Shown here: piece by piece, positions 43,445-55,608 of the stretch
How the letters are laid out: each line of letters begins with the position of its first letter
Position numbering within the stretch: the stretch's first letter is position 1
NCBI GenBank assembly: GCA_019973155.2
Contig: BPQB01000039.1
Coordinates: 124,001-188,000, forward strand
Direction of reading: 5' to 3'
Source of the DNA: Phanerochaete sordida
Lineage: Eukaryota > Basidiomycota > Agaricomycetes > Polyporales > Phanerochaetaceae
DNA: 64,000 nucleotides
Translations under genes and position numbers: made by a program
The notes under the pieces: generated by a model
The model's database searches: none
What the model was told of the DNA's origin: nothing
What the model saw: the letters and a program-made list of their open reading frames with translations, nothing else

Positions 43445-44124
43445 AGTGGGGTGTGGGAGCGTATCTCTTGGTAGTCGCTGTCGCAGAAATCGTGGGGAGG
43501 AGCAGGAGGAAAGCGGCCCTACACTGCAGCATTCCTACGACATCGATCGCGCGGTAGGGGTTTGCCGCTGTCAGGCAACAGCAGTCAATTACACCGCACG
43601 GAGCTGGCAAGCGAGACGCTCACGCTTTTCGAAATATCGCTGCGCACCGTGTCCTTAAGTGTGTTGAACTCGCGCGTAGGATCGATTTTGGGTGACTACA
43701 TACCGGCTTGCTTGCTGCGCTCTAAGACCTGAGCTTCGCCCTCATTATCGCTCCGGTGCACCTGCTCGCGAGGATGACAGGGCACACCAGCGATATTTGG
43801 GTCCCTGGAACAAAGAAGGGGTACACCGGGGCAGCGCATCGCCTTCCAATATCCGTCCACCGACGTAGATGGCCCAGGCGCTCTTCCGGCGCGCGGTGCC
43901 AATATTGCCTTCTCTCCTTCTTGAAGGCGCCCTGGGAGACCGCACGACGTACGGTCAGTAAGTATGTAAGCGAAGGTATAAGTGGAGAAATGAATACCTG
44001 TCAAAGGGGCATTTAGAGACGCGGAGAGCAAGACGATTCTGGCACCGTGTCTGCACGCCAATTTCAAACTCCGTTATACGGCTTAGATTGCAGTAAGTGG
44101 GGCCAGAATGCCTGGAACCGAGAC
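43445..44124. other. WR1 upstream region
   Basis: The first 200 bases are the WR1 promoter and leader; related sequence occurs at 29620-29708 and in the two WR remnants. Short frames on both strands show no domain. Confidence 0.45.
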
Positions 44125-44443
44125 TACCACTGTTCCGCAATAACGTATGTCTCTCTTCGCGAGTCACCGTCTGCACGCCCGTCACGTCGCACGTGCACAG
44201 ACTACAGTCACGGCGATATGTTGCAAGCCGCGGCAAACGCGGTGCCGAGCCCCACCATGGCCCGTCCCGTTTGGGAAGGGATGTGTCTCCAACGAGACGT
44301 CCGAGGTTGGGCTTGCAATTTTGAGCTTGAGTGACGGCCGCGAGGCTTTTTCTCTCCCACGTCCATCTCCCTCTGCGTCCCCGCCCAGCGTCCGCGTGCG
44401 CTACCCGCTTTCTAAATTATAGCCCCAGCTCACACCCTCCGCC

Positions 44444-47017
44444 ATGGACGACAAGTTCGTGCGGGACAACCCCGAGGTGGCGATGCAGCTCTTGAAGGTG
44501 TACGACCGGCTGCACGCGACGCTCAGCGAGCTCGAGGAGACGCGGCAGGCACGTCGTCGCGTTCTCTGCGTGTGTCCGTGCGCGTCTGACAGGCTGTGCA
44601 GGCCAACAAAGCCCTCTGCGCAGACGTCGCGCGACTCCAGGATGGCGGGCTAGGAGCGCAAGTTGGCAGCGAAACCGTGAAGGTGAGATCAGAGACGCGC
44701 GCCGACGCATGCAGTGGCTGACGGCGGTGCGAGCAGGAGCTCAACGACGCGCTTGTTCGCGAACGCGAGGTGCGTCGCGTGTCGTGGGTGGGCGCGAGGC
44801 TCTCGGGGAGCTGATCTCTGGTCCGGATCGCTTTGCAGGCAAACACGCGTCTGTCTGGCGAGATCGTCGAACTGCGGCACGCGTTATTCGACGACCGTGG
44901 AGATGGCGGAGGCGTGTCTGCCCAGAAAGACCAGTCTGAAGAGGAGGTCGAGTGCTCGTGCTCGGTGCGCGACCCCACCTGTGTCCCGCGGCCAAACGAT
45001 CTTCTGAACGCTTTTGTTTTCATCTGTAGGCCCGCAATGAGCTCGCCGCGCTTCAGAGCACGTTCTCGGAAGTAGACATGCGCCTCGAGCAGCAAATCGG
45101 CGCATACAACGATATGCACGAAAGAGTCGTCGAGCTGGAGCAGGAAGTCAAGACGGCCGAACAGACCAGCGAGGCGCGCAGGCAGCACATCCAGGACCTC
45201 GAAGAGGCTGCTCAGACTAGGCAGGAGCAGGGTGAAGGCCTCCAGCGACGCGTGGAAAAACTTCAACAAGATCTTACACAGGCCAAGGGCGACATCTACG
45301 CCCAGCGCCAAGCGCTCGAAGCTCGCGAGAAACAGCTGGGAGAGGAGAAAGAACAGCTAGAGAAGGCCGTACGTCGCATTATCTCTCCATCCTGTATCGC
45401 ACATCTGACATTCTCTTTGTAGCACTCGAAGCTGCATGAAGAGCTCAAGGAGGTGCACCGGCGGCACAGCACGGAACTCGAAGGTGCATCTCAGTCCCAG
45501 AAAGAGAAGTGCGAAGGTCTCCAGCGTCGCCTCGACGAACTTCGACGGAACCTAACAGAGGCTCGCGGAGATCTTGACGAGCAACGCCAGACGTTCGAGT
45601 CTCGTGACCAAGAGATGTGCCAGGAGAAGGAGCAGCTCGAGAAGGCAGTACGTTGCGTTATCGCTCTATCGTACATTTATATCTATCACGCTTGTTCAAT
45701 AGCACTTGAAGCTTCAGGAAGACTTCAAGGAGGTTAGTTACAAATACGGAAAGTACAAGAAATTGGTATGTTTTATGTCCCTGCTCTTTATTTGTACACC
45801 AGTCGACTGATATTCTGTATGGAGGCTATGGATCTAGATCATACCCTGCGAGAACGTCCTACACGTGAATCTAAGCACGAAACCTCCGAACCCTCCGATG
45901 TGCCTCCCCCGCTGACTCCAACATCGCCCCCAGTGGAACCTTCAGAACCTTCGCCCACCCTGAAGCCTGACGTCTTCGCATCAACAGACGAGCAGAAGGT
46001 CAGGCTTCCCGCATATATCCATTGTTTCTTCGTGTGTCATCGTTCTTTTCCAGCCTTCTCACAAGTCGTGGCGCGATACTGTAGACGAAATGCTGCAGTA
46101 TCCGTGCCTTCCTCTCAGCGATACAAGTGCTCCCATGCACCTTCCTCAGGTATGCTCATTCACTCGCATCCTGAAGCGACCTGACCAAACAATCTGCAGC
46201 ACATCAGGGCACTTCAGTACGTCAGCTGTGCGGCCTGTCCGCACAGATGCTCACGCACCTATCGTGCAGATCCGGGAAGGTCCTGTGGTGCCCGCACCGC
46301 ATCGTCTTTACACCCAGCGACGGCGCCGTGCGGCTCATCTCGCCCGTCGCGCGCTGCAAGGGCGCGGGCGCGCCCACCGAGCTCGACGCGCCGCTGAACG
46401 AGCTGCAGCGCGTCCTGCACACGCGCCGCGAGGTCTTCTACCAGACCGGCACCGGCATCTGCTACATCGGCACGTACGACGCCGTCGCGCTCGGCGACGT
46501 CAGCGCCGCGGAGTACGTCGCGCTCCCCTCCGTCGTGCGTCGCCCCGCCCCCTCCCCCCCTCCCCCCGTGCCCCACCGCTGACGCTGACGCACGCCTTAG
46601 ACGCAGAGCGCGCTCCTCCGCCACACCTTCCCCTCGAAGCACGCCCTCGCCGCGACGCCGCCCACGGGCATCGCGCGCGTGCGCGCCGCGTACGCACACG
46701 GCGCGTTCCGTGCGCAGTACCTCGCGCTCCGCTTCGTGCGCTTCAACCAGCCGCTCGCGGACGCGCTCTTCGCGCTCGCAGGTGCCGCGCGGCCGTTGCT
46801 GGGCCCGCCGCGCGGTCCGTCGAGCACGGGCGCGCGGGAGCGGCTGCCCACGCCGCCGGACGACGACGCGCCGGCGCGCGTGCCGCATGCGCATCGTGGC
46901 GCGGAAGCGAGGGGCGCGGATGAGCGGTGTGCGGCGCCGGTGGGTCGTGGGGCGAAGCGGCCTGCGCCGGAAGGTAGGGACTGCGCGAAGCGGGTGCGCG
47001 TGATTATGCCAAAGTAG
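44444..47017 (+). CDS. CC6: coiled-coil protein with DUF6697-like core (right arm)
   Basis: The ATG at 44444 gives MDDKFVRDNPEVAMQLLKVY, one residue different from CC4 over this stretch. Exons encode ANTRLSGEIVELRHALFDDR, then the coiled coil MRLEQQIGAYNDMHERVVEL (45078 on), followed by two related heptad exons ending EKEQLEKAV (to about 45366 and about 45650). The coil closes with HLKLQEDFKEV and YKYGKYKKL. The pre-core motif is HKSWRDTVDEMLQYPCLPL. The core has VLWCPHRIVF, RREVFYQTGTGICYIGTY and, after a C-rich intron (about 46534-46600), LLRHTFPSK and LALRFVRFNQPLADAL. The tail has GAKRPAPEGRDCAKRVRV; stop at 47015-47017. Function unknown. Confidence 0.86.
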
Positions 47018-47159
47018 GGGCAGAGATGGTGGCGCGGGGCTTGGTTTTGTCTAGAGTCTTGTGGGCGTGTTCTCCTAGCTTTTGGATTCTCTGTTTTTTC
47101 TTGGAACCGGTGTTGTCTTGTTGAGTGTTTTTTTGTGTGTCTAGAGCTGTGTATGTCGT

Positions 47160-47700
47160 GCGATACCCTCTGTAGCCCTCCTTTCTTCCGTATACCCGAT
47201 GTATTGCATGTTCCTCCTCGCGGGCTGCCTGTACCACCCGAGCGGTGGCCAACTTCGTCCATCCGAGCCTTCCAGGCGATCGCGAGCACGTCAATCGTCC
47301 CAACAATACCGTGCCGTCCCTCTGGCGAGAACGCGATCGGCCGTATCGAGGCTGTCTTCCCATCGTGCCTGAATCGTTGGACTGTGAGGTTGTCCTGGAG
47401 TCTCCAGACGGCGATCGCACAATCGCCATCTGGAGACTACAGGTCACTGCTGCACACTGTGTGACTGCAGTTACAGTATGTCTGATGACGAGCTTGTGTG
47501 GGCTTCGCTTCATCTTCTGCGCGGACTGGCAAGGGCTGCGGATTCCAGCGTAGCTTTCGACTGTTCGGCAGGAGGATCCACGTTTAGTGGCTGAACTAAG
47601 GATCCTGTGGACACACACCATGTCGTCGAGCTGCACCTCTCCCGTGTCATTCGGCTCGAGCTCCCGGAGGTCTTGTGTGATCTGCGGTCAAGGGCTCATT
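47160..47700 (-). pseudogene. WR1-type remnant in right arm
   Basis: The minus strand keeps a piece of the WR N-terminal domain (GEVQLDDMVCVHRIL and KMKRSPHKLVIRH) joined directly to a WD40 blade piece (IAVWRLQDNLTVQRF, then IAFSPEGRHGIVGTIDVLAI). It has the same layout and the same internal deletion as 30235-30780. Frame changes exclude an intact product. Confidence 0.75.
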
Positions 47701-48163
47701 CAAATGACAAAGATAAAAACATGGTGCGAAGTGGTGGAATACGTTGGAGTGGTCGATCTGACAGACCTCACGGCTAGGAGCAAGCCTGCAACGATCCCAG
47801 GGCATCGATAACGCGACCTGCGCGCTAATATATATCGCACGGACGACTGGTGGGCCAGACGCTCACGCGTTCCAACGCTGAGCGGATCCTGAAAATCATT
47901 AATATTGACTTCACTTCACGAGTCATAGTCATCCCGCAAGGGGAAAATAATAGCAGAGCAGAGCTGCTGAATGCTCCCAAAATTTCTATGAATAGGTGAA
48001 ATCCCTCTGCGACCTCACCGTGCGAAATGTTTTGCTAAGCACGACACGCCCACAGATGTTTGGACGTCTATCGCGTCCCGGGTCCTGCTCGCACGTTCAT
48101 CGTCCCGCACTCGACGTAGCTCATCATTGTCACAAACGCCCCGGATCCTTGTTGGAACTTGCA
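47701..48163. other. WR2 upstream region
   Basis: This holds the presumed WR2 promoter, shared with the left arm. No further coding sequence is recognised, although the frame upstream of the WR2 ATG stays open to 47996. Confidence 0.4.
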
Positions 48164-50840
48164 ATGTTTGAACTGTATCGCCTTCCCAGTGCCCCGGATC
48201 CTTCGTCGCCCTACTTCGTGTATCCCACCAGCCTCTTCTCGCTCGACCTCGGATACGCGCTGTGGTACCCAGAGCCGCACGAGTCCGGCCAGCCGCAGAT
48301 CGGCGACGTGGGCTACATCCGCGATGGCGCGTTCATCCGACTCTTCAACATCAACGCCGCGAGGCCCGAGCACAAGGTCGTCTTCTGGGGCGACGACGCG
48401 TTCGAGCCGGAGGATCCGCCCTCCAAGAACACATTCCGCCTAGACAAGCGGCAGCAATCAATCAACCGGGGACACTTTCCCAGTCATGGAGTGAGGCAGA
48501 AGGAGATGGGCGGTTCCCTTTCGTGCGTGCACCATTCTGATAGGCCGTGGCGCTCGCTCACAGACTGCAGGCTCGCGTTCTCCGAAGCGGCGGCGGCCCT
48601 CAGCGCAGGCTATAGCTGTAAGGAGGCGTACGGCGCGGTGCTGGTCCTGGACAGCCAAGGCCGCTCCGAGAAGGTCTTCGAGAGCCGTCCTCTGACCGAG
48701 TACATGGCGCGTCAGCACGAGCAGTGGTGCGCGTACGTCCGGGATGTCCTGAAGCAGCGCATCGACGACGAGGAGATCGTCCTAATCGGCGGATGGGTTA
48801 GGACATCCGCAGACTGGGCGACGATGGCGTTCAGCAAGCAGGCCAAGAAGCACAGCGCGTCGCTGAAGGGACAGGGCGGAGGGCTTCTGGGCCTCGAGAT
48901 ATTCGGATCGCGGATGAGGGCTCAGTCAGGGCCATCGGCCCATCGCGAGGGTTCCAAGTACCCTAGGGCAAAGCACGGCGGTGCTGACGCTGCGTTTGAC
49001 GAAGACCAGTCCATATTCCTGACTCGCTACAAGATCAAGCGTAGGTTCGGCGTGGTGAAGATGCTCGTCGCGGGGGCTGGATACCATACACTTCCAAGAG
49101 ATAGCCGTGACGATGACGACGGAGACGGAGTACATGACAGTGTTGGCGGCGATATGATGGAACAGGACGACGGCCTGCGCTGGCTTGAGTACAAGGTATG
49201 CTGAGCTCTCCTCCGTTGCGGATCTGTTGTGCTCAACTCCTGTCAGGCAGTAATCGACCCGCTGGACATATTGCTGGATTACATCCTGGAGGTACCTTCG
49301 CGGCTTATTCAATAGCTTGTCTATTTAAATAATATTTTTGCAGGTGTCGGGCGCAGACATTGCAGTAGGCAGCGACAGAGACCTTGCGAGCATGATTGGG
49401 GTTGGTGCCCATACCTAGCTGGTGGTGTCATGCCTAACGTATCCGTATTATTCAGCACAATCCTTCGCCGATGGACTTTGCGTCGCATCTTCGCAGAACC
49501 AAGCCAGATGTACATGTAGAAAATAATCGTGAGTAAATCCGTCATACAACTTGCGCCCCGGCTCAACAAAGCATACAGGGGGCATCGTATCCATACCTGA
49601 CTTCATATTTCGCGAGCAATACACAAAGTTCCACTACCCGCACGTACCATACCGCGGGCGATATCGTCGGATCCAAACTCTGGCTGTCGGCTCTCCAAAG
49701 CCTAAAATCATGCCTGTCATGTTTTCGGACGAGATAAGCCCCTTCACGTCGCTGCCGGCTAAGCTATGCTGCCATCAATTTGAATATGGGCCCTCGAAAG
49801 CCCCTGAACATCCACCCAGTACCTTCGCCTTGTCTCTCGATGGCACCATTCTGGCATGCACCTCCAATCTGCACGGTCGGGTCGTTGCATGGTCGCTTCG
49901 CGATGGCTTGGTGACCCACATCTTCGCTAAAGATGGCCTCCCCGGCCAATTCACGTCTATTGCGATCTCGCCACAAAACAGCTCCATCGTCACTGGATCT
50001 ACAGACAACGCCGCAGATATCTGGGTATTGTCAAAGGGCGCCTTCGACTACAGGCCGGTGGGACGCTTGGTGGGCCATTGGACGCCCGTCCAGCACGTCA
50101 CGTTCACGACCGACGGCTCCCGCATCGTCACTGCCGCGCAGAACAGCTCTGTCATGTTTTGGCATGCAAACAGCGGCTTTCCTCTCTGCCATTATGCCCT
50201 TCATCAGCCCATCGATGAGCTCCTCCACTCAGCGAACGGCTCACGACTCGCCGTCCGCATGCGGCGGTCTGTCGCTCTGTTCAACGTTACTCCAGGAGAG
50301 TCCATTACTCTCCTCGCAACCCTAGACGCAGGATCTGCCCCGCACGCCGAGGTCCGCGGCATTGCATTCTCGCCACAAGGCGATCGGCTCCTCGTCCTTT
50401 CGCTGGACGAACAAGGCAGCCCCGGACGCATATACGATACGAAGAGCTGCACGTCGGCCGTCACCCTCGAGCCGTTCGGCGAGGTGCTCTCGGCGACGTT
50501 CTCTCCCGACGGCGAGCACTTCCTGACCGTGTCGCAGCACAGTGCCATAATGCTTTGGTACGCCCGCGACGGGACCATCGTCACCGAGTATCGTCTCGAC
50601 ATGCCAGCGACTGCGGCAGCCTTCTCTCCCAATGGGCGTTTCATTGCAGCAGCGGGTGGTCTTGAAGAGGGAAATATCCGTGCATGGGAGAGGTCGGGCC
50701 AGCTTGTCATCGACTACAAGTCGGACATGGGAGAGTTCAACTATATCAGATTTCTTCCTGACAGCGATAACCTGCTGACCGTCTCGACCCAGCAAGCGGC
50801 GCGTTTGTGGAACATCGGAGATGCACTTCGTCTGCTATAG
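48164..50840 (+). CDS. WR2: WD40-repeat protein with Agaricomycete N-terminal domain
   Basis: The ATG at 48164 begins MFELYRLPSAPDPSSPYFVY; this start aligns with WR3 and with the truncated copy at 29696-29822. Exon 1 has LGYALWYPEP and QIGDVGYIRDGAFIRLFN. Exon 2 (from about 48570) has YMARQHEQWCAYVRDVLKQR and EIVLIGGWVRTSADWATMAF. Small exons follow: AVIDPLDILLDYILE (about 49247), VSGADIAVGSDRDLASMIGV (about 49345) and SPMDFASHLRRTKPDVHV (about 49464). The last large exon (from about 49580) encodes the WD40 propeller and ends ARLWNIGDALRLL, stop at 50838-50840. It is probably a scaffold protein; the N-terminal domain is uncharacterised. WR3 follows head-to-tail with 370 bases between. Confidence 0.85.
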
Positions 50841-51210
50841 TTCTTCAACTCATGACCTCCTCTATCTTCAATCATTTCCCGTAGCTCGATTGTGCTTCGG
50901 ATTGTGTATCACTTTCCAACGTCCCAAGCGTGACTGAGTCTTGAAACACCTTGTGCATATCAGGGGATAAATAACACGGCGGCTTCGTTATATTGTGCCA
51001 TCCTCCCCTCTCCTTGGTGGCTAATTATTGCTGTGCGTGAATTGTTTGAGGGTAATCGGTATGTGACGAGCGAACCGGGCCCAGGCCTGGTAACCGCCGT
51101 GCGAAAGGATCGTCCACGTTGACGCCCGCGTTACGAACTGAGTTGAACCAACGCTTTCCTCGATTGCCCTCTCCTTGTGCGGGTTGTCTAGCGTCTGCGG
51201 TCCTTTCGCG
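50841..51210. other. Spacer between WR2 and WR3
   Basis: This short spacer holds the WR2 3-prime end and WR3 promoter. No coding sequence is recognised. AT-rich patches lie at about 50960-51000. Confidence 0.5.
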
Positions 51211-53862
51211 ATGTATAAACTCCAACGAGTCTCAAGTTCTCCCGATCCGACGTCACCGTATGCCATCTATCCATCCAGCATGTTCTCGCTCGATCTCGGC
51301 TACGCGCTATGGTACCCAGAGCCGGACGAGCTGACGGGAGAGCCGCAGATCGGAGACGTAGGATATATGGACGACGGAGCGTTCATCCGACTCTTCAATG
51401 TCGACACGTCGAACGAGGCGCATGCTGTGACCTACCAGTGGAAACCAACTTTCACCCTCACGGAGTCGAATGTCCCCAGCCCTGACGTTTTTGCCACATT
51501 GTCCCAGCGGCGCAGACCCATCGAACCTGGCCCTTACCCAAGTCATGGTGTACGGGAAAGAGATATGGGAGGCTCTTTATCGTGAGTACTTCTGTTTGTC
51601 ACTGGGCGTGGCGCACGCTGATAAGAAGCAAGTGCTGGATTCTCGGGGGCCTCTGCAGACATCAGCGCAGGTTATACCTGCAAAGAAGTCCAAGGCGGAC
51701 TCCTAGTCCTTCAGAGCGAAGCAGACTATGCCAAAGTCCTTGCCGTCGCACACCTCAAAACATACATGGCGAGGTATCACGATAGCTGGCTCGCGTACGC
51801 CCGCGATGTTGGACTCGAGGTTGGCGATGAAGACGTCGTCCTCGTTGGCGGTTGGGTCAAGACATCTGCAGACTGGAAGACGATGGCCTTCAGCAATCAC
51901 TCTACGAAGCACCATATATCGCTGAAGGGGAGGGTCACTGGGCTGCTCGGTCTCGGCATCCATGCCTCCGACAGTAAAGCGAAGTCCGGGGCCACGTCTC
52001 ATCGTCAAGGCCCCGAGTACCAGAACACAAACAGGCGACCACGTGCGAACGCTAGCAAGAACCAAGCTGTCTTCCTGAAGCGCTATAAGGTCAAGCGACG
52101 GCTTGCCGTCCTAAAGACGATAATTGCTGGCGCAGGCTACGATCGACTCCCCGGAGGAGGAGCTAGTGGACATTCTGCGACAGAAATTGCTGTCAGTGCC
52201 GCAGGCGAAGATCGGAGTTCCGGTGAAGATGGGATTCAATGGCTCGAGGACAAGGTATGATCCTCGTGATGAGTGAGGCACACCATGTTGACAAGACGAC
52301 AGATCGTAGACCCCTTGGACATTCTGCTTGATTACATCTTGGAGGTACAGTGCTTAGCCTCGACACTCCTTGTGTCTACAAGAGCTCATCAACTTATAGA
52401 TCTCAGATGCAAACGTCGCAGTAGCGTGCGATCTTGACTTGGAGAGCATAGTGGGGGTGCGCATCCTGTGTCAGATGGTTATGCCATCTCTGATTAGCTA
52501 TCGCGTTTCAGCTTGACTGCAGATGGCCTGTAGACTTTGCGACATACCTTCGCAAAGTCCAACCACCTGTAGATCTCAGTAATCGGCGTAAGTGACTGTA
52601 TTGTGTATGATTGAATTTCGTACTGACGTTGTGCAGATGGCGCCATCTCGATACCTGCGTTGCTATCTCAGGAGCACGTGAATAGACTGGAAAAACGCCT
52701 CATCAAGATAGCGGATATTCGGAAATGGCCCCACATCTCGCTAAACCGCGCCGGAACTCCTTCTCGGGCACCTGTACACTTCCACGACGCTTCGAGAGCA
52801 CCGCCAGACGTTCCCAGCAAGTGGCGCTACCTCCGATTCCAAGGGCCAGAACGTTCGTACGAGAACCTACACCCCGCTATGGCGTCTTCTTCTGATGGCA
52901 CACTTCTCGCGGCCGTTTCGGACACCAGGCAAATCGTCGTCTGGAGGCTCTCCGATGGCCTGTCTGTCCAGACGCTCGGCGACGGGCGACAGCCCGGACC
53001 AGTCATCACCGCTATTGTCTTTTCGCCGGACTCGCAGCATATCGCTTCCTGCGCCGATGACCGGACCGTCACTATATGGGACGTATCGTCAGGTCGTGCT
53101 ATGCGGCACCTCGCTGGCCATCAAGCGCCTGTAGAGCACGTCCTCTACGTTGCCCAAGGGACACGTCTCGCTACCGCGTCGTCGGACTCGGTGGTCAAGA
53201 TTTGGGACGCAAGCACCGGCTCCCCACTGTGTCAGTTCTCCCACTCCGAAGCGGTCACCCGTCTCCTGGCCTCTCAGGACGGTCGGTATATGGCTGTGAA
53301 GATGGTACGGGCGGTAGTGGTGTATGATACGCTCAGTTTGGTTCAGCTGGCCACTCTTGAGTGCCCTGATGGTGCCAAAGTCGCGGCCGTCACTTTTGAT
53401 TCGTTCCAACAACGCCTCTTCATCAGCGACAATCGTGGCCGCGGGTCGATCTACAGCACCGCGGATTGCACAGTGCTCAAAGTACTCAACAACCTCTCAT
53501 CTAATATTCGATCTGCAACATTCGCTCCGAACAAGGACACCCTCGCGGTCACTTACAGCCAAAGGGTCGAGGTATTTGGCGAGAACGCAGCTCTGCAGCG
53601 CCCGTTCCATCTCGGAGTCTTCGTCAATGCGATAGCAATTTCTTCGGACGGAGAATTCCTCGCAGCAGCTGGTGGCGAGAATGCGGCAGGATGCATCAAG
53701 GTCTGGAGTATGCGATCCCGAGAGCTCGTAGTGGGCTATGACCCACCGCTTTCCGATTTCTTCGATATCAAGTTCTCCCCCGACAGCAAAGAGTTACTTA
53801 CATTCGCGACGGATGGACAGGCATGTTTGTGGAGTGTACGGGATGCCCTACGTATGCATTGA
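51211..53862 (+). CDS. WR3: WD40-repeat protein with Agaricomycete N-terminal domain
   Basis: The ATG at 51211 begins MYKLQRVSSSPDPTSPYAIY. Exon 1 (to about 51583) has LGYALWYPEP and EPQIGDVGYMDDGAFIRLFN. Exon 2 has SAGYTCKEVQGGLLVLQS, YMARYHDSWLAYARDVGLEV and VVLVGGWVKTSADWKTMAFS. Small exons include IVDPLDILLDYILE (about 52302) and SDANVAVACDLDLESIVG (about 52404). The last large exon (from about 52637) encodes the propeller (for example IVFSPDSQHIASCADDRTVT) and ends CLWSVRDALRMH, stop at 53860-53862. The exon layout equals WR2, so they arose by tandem duplication. It is more diverged in the propeller than in the N-terminal domain by eye. Confidence 0.85.
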
Positions 53863-54071
53863 GCACTACTTGGTATTGCGCGCTGTGTAATGTGGACGGC
53901 GACTTGTATTCCTAGTCAAACATTTCCTCCGTATACGAGCTCGCGCTAGTCACATCTCACGTGCGCCGGCAATTGGAACAATTGTCACACACCGTTCATC
54001 TCCGATTCGAACACTCGCTTAGCCCGTATTCTCCGTCTTTGTCTTTCTCCACCATCGCTCCTCTCGAGTTC

Positions 54072-55608
54072 ATGGAGGTCTTGAGCAAAGACCCTGCGCT
54101 TGTCCCTGACCTCGTCGAGTTTCTCAGCGTGAAGCTAAAGGAGACGCGGCAGAGCCTCGAGGAGTCGCAGCAGGTGCGTGTAGGCAGTGGCTGGCAGGAG
54201 CATCTGACCCGCTCATGTCTCACCAACATACGACAGGAGATTGATGCTCTGAAGGAGCAGATGCTTCGACTTCGTGCCCAGGTCGAAGAAGCGGCTACGG
54301 TCAAGGATGAAGAGCCGTCTCGGCAGGTGAGCCTCGACTGTATCTGCGCCATGTGTCATTGGTGATACAGCAAGCATAGGACCTTCAGAAGGAGGTAGAG
54401 CGTCTGAGAGGAAAGAAGAGAAAGTACAAAGCGAAACTGAGCGAGGTTCGCGAGGTGCGTATCAGAAAACGTGTCCCGGACTTTTCTGACATCGTCGGAG
54501 CAGAAACTGGCATCTGAAGACGATGGAGGCTCAGCGAACACTAATTCCTCCGACACCGATGTAGCTGTGAGCTGTCTTCTTTGCGTCAAGGCGCGTTGGA
54601 AGCACTGACAGAACAGCAGAGCCTTGAGGTACCCGAGCCGCGCAGGTCGGGCAGCCCCGCCTCTACAACATTCCAAGACGAGGAATCGGACGATAGCGAT
54701 CTCGACCAACAGAGCGATGGGAGCTCAATAGAACAAGATTTTCAGGACGGTATTGTCGTTCGCCATTCTGCGGGCCCAGAGGCGGTATGCGCCTCACTGA
54801 TTCCAGCCGCGATATAGCACTGACCCGGTTTACATCCAGCATGTGCGCTGCATGGATTACGGGCGCACACCGGACGATCTACCCGCAGTAAGCATAAAAG
54901 CGCCATATCGTATGTCATCACAGCGGTCTCACCTTCTCGCAGAATATGAAACAGATATCGTATGCAACCAAACTTCCTTCAATCAGCGTGATGGCCACTT
55001 ACCAGCTCTGTCACCATGATGACTAGCCACGCGAGCGAATTCAGCTTCGTCCCTCTCGAGCTCATCCTCTACCCCTTTTCCGACCGCCCCAAACACCTTC
55101 GCGTCGTACATCCTGCTGAGCTGTGTGCCACCGACCTCTGCACGCCTCGTTGGTCGCCGAACACCGCGACGGCCTCCATATTTAGCTCTCGACGCAAGAT
55201 CGAGTTGTTCACTTACGAGCGTGGGGTGTGCTACATGGGCATGTACACCTGCACGAAGACTGGACTGGTATCTAAAAAGAATTTCAGAAAGCTATCGAAA
55301 GAGGTGCGGCCTCTGCTTGGACCACCCGACCAGCCGACTGCTGACGCTATGGTGTGCAGACTCGTGCAGCTGTCTTCGAAATGGCTATCTCGAAGAGCGT
55401 GCCCAGAACCGATCTCGCTTGCGATAGAGCGAGGAATGCGTTCTGGAAAGGACAGCATCAAGCGCGGTTCGCAGACCTTGAGTTCGTGGAGTGGAACGTT
55501 ACCCTGTACGAAGCGATGCAGGAGCAGATGCGTCGCGATACTGCGAGCAGTTCTGAGTCCGGCAATGATGCGGATGGGCGGGCGACTAAGAAGATGCGCA
55601 CCCGCTGA
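54072..55608 (+). CDS. CC7: short coiled-coil protein with DUF6697-like core
   Basis: The ATG at 54072 gives MEVLSKDPALVPDLVEFLSV and KETRQSLEESQQ, the family N-terminal signature. The coiled-coil part is short (QEIDALKEQMLRLRAQVEEA; LQKEVERLRGKKRKYKAKLS). An acidic Ser/Asp linker follows (about 54510-54840). The core has IELFTYERGVCYMGMYTC (about 55200-55250), where G-T-Y is replaced by G-M-Y, then after an intron VFEMAISKS and FADLEFVEWNVTLYEAMQEQ. The tail ends ATKKMRTR, stop at 55606-55608. It is the most compact and most diverged member of the family here. It is convergent with CC8. Function unknown. Confidence 0.77.

Larger units (their letters stand above)
44125..48255 (+). repeat. Inverted segmental duplication, right arm
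   Basis: This arm matches the minus strand of about 29700-33800. It contains CC6, the WR remnant at 47160-47700 and the first exon of WR2. Similarity starts near GCAGACGGTGA (read on the minus strand around 44175) and fades at about 44125. At the other end it stops within the first WR2 exon because the left arm is broken there. Confidence 0.85.

Noticed and set aside
40614..53862. NACHT/NLR-type HET-E gene
   Set aside because: The WD40 propellers suggested it, but no P-loop ATPase (GxxGxGKS/T) lies between the N-terminal domain and the propeller in any of the three genes.
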